A DNA stretch of 18,233 nt, from assembly GCA_029268085.1 (NCBI GenBank), contig JAJUHD010000028.1, positions 1 through 18,233 of the forward strand, written 5' to 3'. The position numbers and the translations under genes are program-made. Shown piece by piece: positions 6,806 to 13,115 of this stretch (its first letter is position 1; every line of letters starts with the position of its first letter). This stretch comes from Bacillota bacterium. Lineage in GTDB: Bacteria > Bacillota > Clostridia > Oscillospirales > Oscillospiraceae. The notes beneath the pieces were generated by a model. The model made no database searches and was not told the DNA's origin. It saw only the letters and a list, made by a program, of their open reading frames with translations.

Positions 6806-8737
6806 TTATATATCCAGATTAACCGCGTATTTCGCGTTTTTCTCGATAAATTCCTTTCTAGGCTCAACTTTTTCTCCCATCAGGATAGTAAAGATTTCAT
6901 CCGCCGCAATCGCGTCCTCAAGCGTAATGCGTTTGAGGGTACGGGTCTCCGGGTTCATCGTGGTATCCCAGAGCTCGTGTGGATCCATTTCGCCGAGACC
7001 TTTGTTGCGGCTGATATCGATCTTGCCCTTACCGTCCTCGCCGCGCATTTCAGCGGAAATTCGGTCGCGCTCCTCGTCGGAAAAGGCATAGCGCGTCTGC
7101 TTGCCGCGAACGAGCTTATAGAGCGGGGGCATTGCGGCATAGACATAACCGTGCTCTATTAGAGGCCGCATGAAGCGGAAAAAGAAGGTCAGAAGGAGGG
7201 TGCGGATATGGCTGCCGTCGACATCCGCATCGGCCATGATGATGACCTTGTGATAGCGGAGCTTTGAGACATCGAAGTCCTCGCCCAGTCCCGCACCCAA
7301 AGCGGTTATGACGGGCATCAGCTTGTCGTTCGTATAAACCTTGTCGGCGCGCGCCTTTTCGACGTTGAGCATCTTGCCCCAAAGCGGCAGGATGGCCTGA
7401 AAACGGCTGTCGCGTCCGCCGGTCGCGCTGCCTCCCGCGGAGTCGCCCTCTACAATATAGATTTCGGTCAGCGACGGATCGCGTTCGTTGCAGTCGCGGA
7501 GCTTGCCGGGAAGCGTAGAGCCCTCCAGCGCGTTCTTGCGGCGGATATTCTCTCTTGCCCTGCGGGCTGCCTCGCGCGCTCTGCTCGCGGTCAGCGCCTT
7601 TTCGAGGATGACCCGGCCGACGGCTGGATTTTCTTCAAGGTAGGTTGTGAGCTTTTCCGAGACAATATTGTCTACCAGAGTCCTTATCTCGCTGTTTCCG
7701 AGCTTTGCCTTGGTTTGACCCTCGAACTGGGCTTCCGTAAGCTTTACTGAAATAATGCAGGCAAGACCCTCTCGGCAGTCTTCCCCGGAGACCTTATCGT
7801 CGTTTTTTAGAAGGCCGATCTTCTGCCCGTAGGCGTTGAAAACGCGGGTCAGCGCGGTTTTGAAGCCGGTTTCGTGCATACCGCCTTCAGGCGTGTGGAT
7901 ATTGTTTGCAAAGGACAAAATAGTTTCGTTGTAGCTATCGTTATACTGGATAGCAATTTCCGCTATACTGTCCTCCCTGCCGCCTGACATATAAATAACA
8001 TCATTGTGCAGGGCTGTCTTGGCGCGATTGAGATACTTTACAAATTCTCGTATGCCGCCCTCATAGCGCATCTCGTCGCGCACAGTCTCGTTTCCGCGTT
8101 TGTCCTCAGTCGCGATATGCAGGCCAGCGTTGAGGAAGGCCTGTTCTCTCATGCGGATATGGAGAGTCTCATAATCATAGACCGTGTCTTCGAAAATCTC
8201 GGGGTCTGGCTTGAAGCGGACGACTGTTCCGGTATGGTCGGTCGTTCCCACTATCTTCATCTCCTGCGTAATATTCCCGCGGGAGAACTTCATCTGATAA
8301 ATGTTGCCGTTTTTGTGAACATCGACTTCCAGCCACTCCGAAAGAGCGTTAACGACTGAGGCGCCGACACCGTGAAGGCCGCCGGAGACCTTATAGCCTC
8401 CTCCGCCGAACTTTCCGCCTGCGTGCAGGACGGTATAAACGACTTCAAGCGCAGGCTTTCCCGTCTGCTCCTGTATGTCGACGGGTATGCCACGGCCATT
8501 GTCGGAAACGCGTATTGTGTTTCCGGGCTCAATTGATACTTCTATATGGGTACAGTAACCTGCCAGAGCTTCGTCGATCGCGTTGTCCACGATCTCATAG
8601 ACGAGGTGATGAAGGCCGCTTGAGGATGTCGAGCCGATATACATACCCGGCCTTTTGCGGACTGCTTCCAGCCCCTCGAGGACCTGGATCTGCGAAGCGT
8701 CGTATTCCTGTGTTATCTTATCGGTGATTTCAGCCAT
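6806..8737 (-). CDS. gyrB: DNA gyrase subunit B
   Basis: A 643-residue ATPase subunit of gyrase. The GHKL ATPase domain has E48 (general base), N52 and D79 in the order YEIVDNAIDEA and RVSDNGRGIP, plus the glycine-rich lid GGKFGGGGYKVSGGLHGVG at about 107-124. The transducer domain follows. The TOPRIM domain supplies E430 (VEGDSAGG) and D503/D505/D507 (MADADVDGSH), which bind the catalytic magnesium ions. The RNKGLGEMD motif near 577-585 and a short tail without the roughly 170-residue insertion of enterobacterial GyrB fit Gram-positive gyrase. The residue matching E. coli Lys447 is Trp453 (LPLWGK). The ATG at 8737 follows AAGGAAG. remB ends 36 bases upstream. ParE is less likely because of the pairing with a GyrA-box subunit and the origin context. 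Confidence 0.97.
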   Translation of the reverse strand: MAEITDKITQEYDASQIQVLEGLEAVRKRPGMYIGSTSSSGLHHLVYEIVDNAIDEALAGYCTHIEVSIEPGNTIRVSDNGRGIPVDIQEQTGKPALEVVYTVLHAGGKFGGGGYKVSGGLHGVGASVVNALSEWLEVDVHKNGNIYQMKFSRGNITQEMKIVGTTDHTGTVVRFKPDPEIFEDTVYDYETLHIRMREQAFLNAGLHIATEDKRGNETVRDEMRYEGGIREFVKYLNRAKTALHNDVIYMSGGREDSIAEIAIQYNDSYNETILSFANNIHTPEGGMHETGFKTALTRVFNAYGQKIGLLKNDDKVSGEDCREGLACIISVKLTEAQFEGQTKAKLGNSEIRTLVDNIVSEKLTTYLEENPAVGRVILEKALTASRAREAARRARENIRRKNALEGSTLPGKLRDCNERDPSLTEIYIVEGDSAGGSATGGRDSRFQAILPLWGKMLNVEKARADKVYTNDKLMPVITALGAGLGEDFDVSKLRYHKVIIMADADVDGSHIRTLLLTFFFRFMRPLIEHGYVYAAMPPLYKLVRGKQTRYAFSDEERDRISAEMRGEDGKGKIDISRNKGLGEMDPHELWDTTMNPETRTLKRITLEDAIAADEIFTILMGEKVEPRKEFIEKNAKYAVNLDI

Positions 8738-8773
8738 TTGATTCTTCCTTCCGTTTGCTTCAAAAGGGTCATT

Positions 8774-9037
8774 TTATTCAAAACTCAGCGTATTCGCCCT
8801 TTTGAGAAGGGTCGAGGACGCGAGCTGCGACAGATATAATGTCTGGCTGCCGTCCTGCTTTTGGCAGACGACAAAAGATTTCGGCAGATCGTCACAGACA
8901 TTGACGACCTGTCCGTTTTTTTCTGCGGCGGTGAGATATGCTCTCGTTATATGCGAGTGGGACGCGTTATCCAGATCGCACACGGCGATGATATCCGAAT
9001 GCGCCACGACGACGTTTTTTCCAAGATGAAGGTACAT
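8774..9037 (-). CDS. remB: DUF370 protein, RemB (YaaB)-like regulator
   Basis: An 87-residue protein of the DUF370 family. It begins MYLHLGKNVVV and ends in the family's LASSTLLKRA segment, as does B. subtilis YaaB/RemB, which sits at the same place between recF and gyrB. In B. subtilis RemA and RemB are needed for full expression of biofilm-matrix genes, and RemA is a DNA-binding oligomer; a DNA-binding regulatory role here is inferred from family and position only. GGAGG of its ribosome binding site directly abuts the recF stop codon, and the gap between genes is nine bases, so translation is probably coupled to recF. No transmembrane segment or signal peptide is visible. Confidence 0.88.
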   Translation of the reverse strand: MYLHLGKNVVVAHSDIIAVCDLDNASHSHITRAYLTAAEKNGQVVNVCDDLPKSFVVCQKQDGSQTLYLSQLASSTLLKRANTLSFE

Positions 9038-9046
9038 ATTTCCTCC

Positions 9047-10153
9047 TTAAAGCCGGACTATACGTCCTCCGGCGACACTAATTATCTTTCCTTCTGTGCG
9101 CTCTTTCAGCCGTCCGTCCTCGCAGCAGGTGATGAGAGTCTGTCCAGCGCCTATCCTGTTCAGGACGAACTCCTGACGCTTTGCGTCCAGTTCACTCAAA
9201 ACATCGTCCAACAAGAGAATTGGGCAGTCGCCGGTATCTTGAAACGATATATCGCGTTCGGCCATTTTCAGGGAAAGCGCCGCTGTGCGTGTCTGACCCT
9301 GCGAGGCGAAAAGTCTGGCGTTTACGCCGTTGATACATATTTCAAGATCGTCCTTGTGTATGCCGGAAAGGACATTTCCTGATGCGATCTCCGCTTCCCT
9401 GTGCGTCCTTTGATGTTCAATAAGCTCGGGATATATCTCAGAAGCCGGAGCGAAGGGGTCTGTTACGGTACTTACGGTCTGATATTCAAGCAAAAGCTCC
9501 TCGCCGCTGCCGGAAAACTCGCTGTGTATAGGCACTGCCGCTTCCTTGAGCTTTTTTGCAAATGCCGCGCGGTATCTGATGATTTGTGCGGAGCAGCGGC
9601 ACATGCTGTCCGAGAATTCATCAAGCGTATCAAGAAGCGAGGGCTTTTCTCGCCAGTCCGAAAGGATACGCTTTTTGTGCTCGTAAAGCCGCGTATATTC
9701 GGAAATGAGCGCCGCATAAGAGGGGCGGAGCTGGGAGATAGCCATGTCCATAAACCGGCGGCGTGCCTTAGCTCCGTCCTTTATCATATTCAGGTCGTCC
9801 GGACAGAAAAGGACCACACGAAGAATTTCGGACAGGTCGGAGGCGTTTTTCCGGACTCCGTTGACTTGTATTTGTTTTCTGGTTCCGCGGTTCATGGCTA
9901 TCTCAATGAGCTGCTCGCGCTCCGCGGAAAAGACATTTGCGGTTACTTTGGCGTGATGACTGCCAAAGGTGATAAGCTCGCTGTCGATCCGTGTACGGAA
10001 GCCATGACCGCAGCTGAGAAGGTATATCGCTTCAAGAAAATTCGTCTTTCCCTGCGCGTTCTCGCCCGTTATAACATTGATTCCGGGAGACAGTTCGACC
10101 GTTTCGTCGGTATAATTCCGAAAACCTTCCAGACGTACGGAACTTACGATCAT
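9047..10153 (-). CDS. recF: RecF, recombination mediator ATPase of gap repair
   Basis: A 368-residue SMC-like ABC ATPase that acts with RecO and RecR to load RecA at single-strand gaps and stalled forks. Seen in the sequence: N-terminal LEGFRNY, Walker A GENAQGKTN at 30-38, ABC-type signature around 284-289 (SQGQTR), Walker B PILLLDDV with D316/D317, and the D-loop SELD at 320-323. Length is normal. Its ATG overlaps the TGA of the upstream S4 gene as ATGA, and a GGAGG lies inside that gene's last codons, so the two are translationally coupled. A longer frame on the opposite strand across recF, rlbA and dnaN is a shadow and is not annotated. Confidence 0.96.
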   Translation of the reverse strand: MIVSSVRLEGFRNYTDETVELSPGINVITGENAQGKTNFLEAIYLLSCGHGFRTRIDSELITFGSHHAKVTANVFSAEREQLIEIAMNRGTRKQIQVNGVRKNASDLSEILRVVLFCPDDLNMIKDGAKARRRFMDMAISQLRPSYAALISEYTRLYEHKKRILSDWREKPSLLDTLDEFSDSMCRCSAQIIRYRAAFAKKLKEAAVPIHSEFSGSGEELLLEYQTVSTVTDPFAPASEIYPELIEHQRTHREAEIASGNVLSGIHKDDLEICINGVNARLFASQGQTRTAALSLKMAERDISFQDTGDCPILLLDDVLSELDAKRQEFVLNRIGAGQTLITCCEDGRLKERTEGKIISVAGGRIVRL

Positions 10154-10377
10154 TCCGCGCCTCCGCGGACGAGATATTCGTTTCCTCCAAGGGAGACGGT
10201 ATCACCGTTATACAGTTTTTTCCCGCGCAGGGTGCAGATCTCGCCGTTGACCTTGACCTGCCCGTCCTGTATGAGGAGCTTTGCCTCGCCGCCGGATTCA
10301 ACTGCGGCCGCAAACTTGAGGAGCGCGTCAAGGCGGATAAATTCTGTGCGGATTTCTATTACTTCAGGTTCTGTCAT
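10150..10377 (-). CDS. rlbA: S4-domain RNA-binding protein of the YaaA/RlbA family
   Basis: A 75-residue protein that is essentially one S4 domain (residues about 14-62). It shows IRLDALLKFAAAVESGGEAK, the VKVNGE turn, and RGKKLYNGDTV. The dnaN-S4-recF arrangement is the standard place for YaaA (RlbA) in Firmicutes, where it has been linked to ribosome assembly; related small S4 proteins bind structured RNA. Its start follows AGAAAGG by eight bases and lies 16 bases after dnaN. Its stop codon overlaps the recF start. No other domain is present, so the specific RNA target cannot be read from the sequence. Confidence 0.88.
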   Translation of the reverse strand: MTEPEVIEIRTEFIRLDALLKFAAAVESGGEAKLLIQDGQVKVNGEICTLRGKKLYNGDTVSLGGNEYLVRGGAE

Positions 10378-10393
10378 ATCGATGGCCTTTCTG

Positions 10394-11500
10394 CTAAGCC
10401 TTAAGTCTGACGGGCAGGATCATGTAAAGGAACTTATCGCTCCCGTCTTCCGGGACGATTACGCAGGGGGACGAGCCGGAATTGAGGCAAATCTCGAGTT
10501 TATCGGACGGAGCCGCTTTGAGAGCGTCCTGAAGATAACGGTTGTTGAAGCCAATTTCAAGACCTTCTCCGTCGCCTTCATATTCGCATATATCCTCGCC
10601 CTTGCCGATCGCTGTAACGCAGTACATGTTGAGCTTATTTCTTCCAAAAACGCAGCGCAGAGGGTTTTTTATCCTGTCGTCAATAATGAGCGAAACGCGG
10701 TCAACCGCCCGCAGGACTTTTGTTCGCTCGGCCTTTATTCTATATGAGTAGTCCTTAGGGATCGCTTTTTTGTAATCAAGGAATTCGCCCTCAAGTCTTC
10801 GCGTTATCAAAACGCAGTTTCCGACGGAGAAGGAAATGTGCTTTGCTCCCAGAACTATCTTAACCGTTTCGTCGGTGTCGGAACACATCTTTACCAGATC
10901 GTTTAGTGCCGTTCCCGGAGCAATGAAACTGCAGTCGTTCATATCGGAGGATTCGGGCGTTTCGCGGCGCAGCGCTAGCCTGTAGCCGTCGACCGCGACG
11001 ACTGTGAGCTTGCCGCTCTCGATCTCAAAGAGAGCGCCCGTATAAACGGGCCTCGCCTCATTGTCGCTTACGGCAAAGATCGTCTGGTCTATCATCTCCT
11101 TAATGGTTTTCTGGGGTATGGAAACCGCTTTCTGGTGCTCGACGGAGGGAAGCTCGGGATAGCTTTCCGAATACATGCCCATTATGGAGAAGTCCGCGTT
11201 GCCGCAGGTGATACGGGTCAGATTATTGTCGTCCGTAGAAACCGTAACGATATCGTCAGGCAGGCTGCGGACTATGTTGTCGAATAGCCTCGCGGAAATG
11301 ATTACGGAGCCGGGTTCCGCGACATCAGCCGCAAAATTAGTGTAAATGCCCTTGACCAGATCATAGCCGGTGATCTTTATCCCGACGGACGCTTCGATGA
11401 GAAGGCCTTCAAGAGCAGGATTCGGACTTTTTGAGGCGGCGGCGCGCGAAGCTGTTGCGACCGCAGACTGAAGCAGGTATTTTTCACATGTGAATTTCAT
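10394..11500 (-). CDS. dnaN: DNA polymerase III beta subunit (sliding clamp)
   Basis: A 368-residue protein that forms a dimeric ring around DNA and tethers the replicative polymerase and many repair factors. It shows the three-part clamp layout with MKFTCEKYLLQSAV at the start, SESYPELP near residue 112, VAVDGYRLALRR near 170, and the terminal YMILPVRL, which lines the partner-binding pocket. Length is normal. The ATG at 11500 follows a strong GGAGG at good spacing. The gap to dnaA is only 38 bases, too short to hold an origin, unlike some relatives where part of oriC lies between dnaA and dnaN. Confidence 0.97.
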   Translation of the reverse strand: MKFTCEKYLLQSAVATASRAAASKSPNPALEGLLIEASVGIKITGYDLVKGIYTNFAADVAEPGSVIISARLFDNIVRSLPDDIVTVSTDDNNLTRITCGNADFSIMGMYSESYPELPSVEHQKAVSIPQKTIKEMIDQTIFAVSDNEARPVYTGALFEIESGKLTVVAVDGYRLALRRETPESSDMNDCSFIAPGTALNDLVKMCSDTDETVKIVLGAKHISFSVGNCVLITRRLEGEFLDYKKAIPKDYSYRIKAERTKVLRAVDRVSLIIDDRIKNPLRCVFGRNKLNMYCVTAIGKGEDICEYEGDGEGLEIGFNNRYLQDALKAAPSDKLEICLNSGSSPCVIVPEDGSDKFLYMILPVRLKA

Positions 11501-11538
11501 ATATCGTTTCCTCCGTTAATGTGTAATTCTTCGGACGC

Positions 11539-12855
11539 TCACTGCCCGTGAGAGGTGTTTATGTTGCTCGTTATGTCGCGTATCGTACTGCTGATGGAGG
11601 CGTCTTTGATAATGAGCTCCTCTACCTTTCTGATAGAGCTAAGAACGGTGGAGTGATTTCTGTCCTCATACTGCTCGCCAATATCCTTGAGAGAAAGGTT
11701 CGTTAGACTGCGCATGAGGTACATCGATATCTGGCGGGCCATCGCCGTGTTTTTTGAGCGCCGCTGTCCGCGCAGATCGTCCGGCTCAAGAGAATAGTAG
11801 CGCGCCGTTTCTTCGATTATGATATCGGGAGTCGGGACAAATTCGCCGACGCGGATAACGTCTTTAATGGCTCTCTTTGCGGAGGCAATGTTAATTTCGT
11901 CGTTAAGTATGGAGTTATAGGCTGTGAGACGCTTGACGACTCCCTCAATCTGGCGGATGTTGGATTTGATAGTATCCGCTATGTACTCGACCACATCGTC
12001 CGGCAAAACCATGCCTAGCTGTGCCGCCTTGTTTCGGATAATCGCCATGCGCGTCTCAATATCAGGCGGCTGGATGTCCGCCATAAGGCCTCCCTCAAAG
12101 CGGGTGCGGAGCCTGTCCTCAAGTTTGTTCATTTCCATAGGGGGACGGTCGGATGTGATGACGATCTGTTTTCCGGCTTCGTAAAGGTTGTTGAAGGTGT
12201 GGAAAAATTCCTCCTGCACGCCAATTTTGCCTGCGATGAATTGGATATCGTCGACGAGGAGAAGGTCCACATAGCGGTATTTGTTGCGGAACTCCTCCTG
12301 AGTGTTGTCCTTAATGGACTGGACCATCTGGTTTATAAAGTCGTCACCCTTGACGTAGGCAATCTTTGCGGCGCTGTTAGTCTCGTGTATCTTTTGCCCG
12401 ATCGCAAGGAGCAGATGCGTCTTGCCAAGGCCGGAGTTGCCGTAGATGAAGAGCGGGTTATATGCAACTCCGGGGTTATCGGCGACTGCAACCGCTGCGG
12501 CATGCGCAAACTTGTTGGAGTTGCCGACGATGAACTTGTCGAAGGTATAGCCCGCGACCTCGGGCAGGCTGTCATCGGTCTCGCAGCTCTGCTCATAGTC
12601 CTCGAGCTCATCCTCCGCAAGCACAAGAAGATCGAACGGGCAGGAAAAAAGCTCCGTCAGGGCGGAGGTTATTGCTCCCGCGAAGCGCTGGGTAATGATG
12701 TTGCGTTTAAACTCGGTTGGAGTATATATGACAAGGCGTGTATCCGAGATCTCCACCGGCTTGCAATCGGAAAACCAGGTGTTGATGGAGGTGCTGGTGA
12801 GCTCCGTCGAAAGGATGCCCATGATGCTGTTCCAAACGTCGCTTAACGAATTCAT
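11539..12855 (-). CDS. dnaA: Chromosomal replication initiator DnaA
   Basis: A 438-residue AAA+ initiator that binds and opens oriC. Domain I (about 1-80) has DVWNSIMGILS and INTWF; domain II is short and acidic (81-100). Domain III has Walker A GNSGLGKT (139-146), Walker B LLVDDIQF (D202/D203) and the arginine-finger segment RLRTRFEGG (R252). Domain IV has the helix-turn-helix, but its signature reads EDRNHSTVLSSIRK: the position matching E. coli Asp433 is Asn400 and that matching Thr435 is Ser402, while R399, H401 and T403 are kept. R374 matches the minor-groove Arg399 of E. coli. AAAGGAG lies about 11 bases before the ATG. A probable extended -10 promoter at 12921-12949 drives the gene and probably the whole operon down to rnhA. 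Confidence 0.98.
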   Translation of the reverse strand: MNSLSDVWNSIMGILSTELTSTSINTWFSDCKPVEISDTRLVIYTPTEFKRNIITQRFAGAITSALTELFSCPFDLLVLAEDELEDYEQSCETDDSLPEVAGYTFDKFIVGNSNKFAHAAAVAVADNPGVAYNPLFIYGNSGLGKTHLLLAIGQKIHETNSAAKIAYVKGDDFINQMVQSIKDNTQEEFRNKYRYVDLLLVDDIQFIAGKIGVQEEFFHTFNNLYEAGKQIVITSDRPPMEMNKLEDRLRTRFEGGLMADIQPPDIETRMAIIRNKAAQLGMVLPDDVVEYIADTIKSNIRQIEGVVKRLTAYNSILNDEINIASAKRAIKDVIRVGEFVPTPDIIIEETARYYSLEPDDLRGQRRSKNTAMARQISMYLMRSLTNLSLKDIGEQYEDRNHSTVLSSIRKVEELIIKDASISSTIRDITSNINTSHGQ

Positions 12856-12920
12856 CGGTATATGATCTCCTTTTTCGGAAGGGATAAGAATTGCTTTTGC
12901 ATCAGTTCTATAACTAATTT

Positions 12921-12949
12921 ATTATAACAAAAAAGCGGCATTAATACAA
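12921..12949 (-). promoter_or_regulatory. Probable dnaA operon promoter with extended -10
   Basis: On the minus strand a perfect TATAAT (12926-12921) is preceded by TGT, giving TGnTATAAT, and by TTGTAT (12949-12944) at 17 bases. The extended -10 would compensate for the weak -35 (three of six). Transcription would start near 12914, leaving a leader of about 58 bases. The reversed sequence GGGATAA (12881-12887) lies in that leader. Confidence 0.65.
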
Positions 12950-13006
12950 GTAATTTTTACATATAAATATAATAATGTATATTATGACTCGTTCGGCATT
13001 TTTAGC

Positions 13007-13035
13007 TTGATAAAACCGACGCAAAGGCGTAAAAT
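13007..13035 (+). promoter_or_regulatory. Probable sigma-A promoter of mfd
   Basis: TTGATA (13007-13012) and TAAAAT (13030-13035) are separated by 17 bases, each matching five of six consensus positions. The predicted start near 13042 coincides with the left arm of an inverted repeat, CCCCG (13043-13047) and CGGGG (13062-13066), so the mfd transcript would begin with a hairpin that has a 14-base loop. No T-run follows, so it is not a plain terminator. Confidence 0.6.
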
Positions 13036-13115
13036 ATGAATACCCCGGATATTTTCTCGTTCGGGGATAATTGCGTATGCCCGAAAATAGGATTTTTGCG
13101 CCGAAAGGAATTATA

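Larger units (their letters stand above)
12856..13115. other. A+T-rich dnaA-mfd intergenic region, candidate replication origin
   Basis: The region separates two genes running outward, as expected at an origin. From 12901 to 12990 only 17 of 90 bases are G or C by my count, a DNA-unwinding-like stretch in an otherwise balanced sequence. I see no canonical TTATCCACA box on either strand. Two copies of GGGATAA (12881-12887 and 13064-13070) flank the A+T-rich part; read in reverse they share only TTATCC with the box consensus. A 9-base direct repeat CTCGTTCGG occurs at 12988 and 13056. The region also holds the divergent dnaA and mfd promoters. Origin function is an inference from position. Confidence 0.4.

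Noticed and set aside
6977..7903. TGTGGAT sequences inside gyrB as DnaA boxes
   Set aside because: They match only part of the nine-base box, lie in coding sequence far apart, and are not clustered.
4194..8737. Topoisomerase IV (ParE/ParC) instead of gyrase
   Set aside because: The A subunit has the GyrA box QRRGGKG, and the pair sits in the dnaA-recF cluster.
9401..10747. Long open frame (448 codons) on the plus strand
   Set aside because: It runs opposite recF, rlbA and dnaN, all of which have clear family motifs and ribosome binding sites. It shows no recognisable domain, and its start has no ribosome binding site.
12199..12846. 215-codon plus-strand frame opposite dnaA
   Set aside because: It is a mirror of the dnaA coding pattern, with no domain and no start context of its own.
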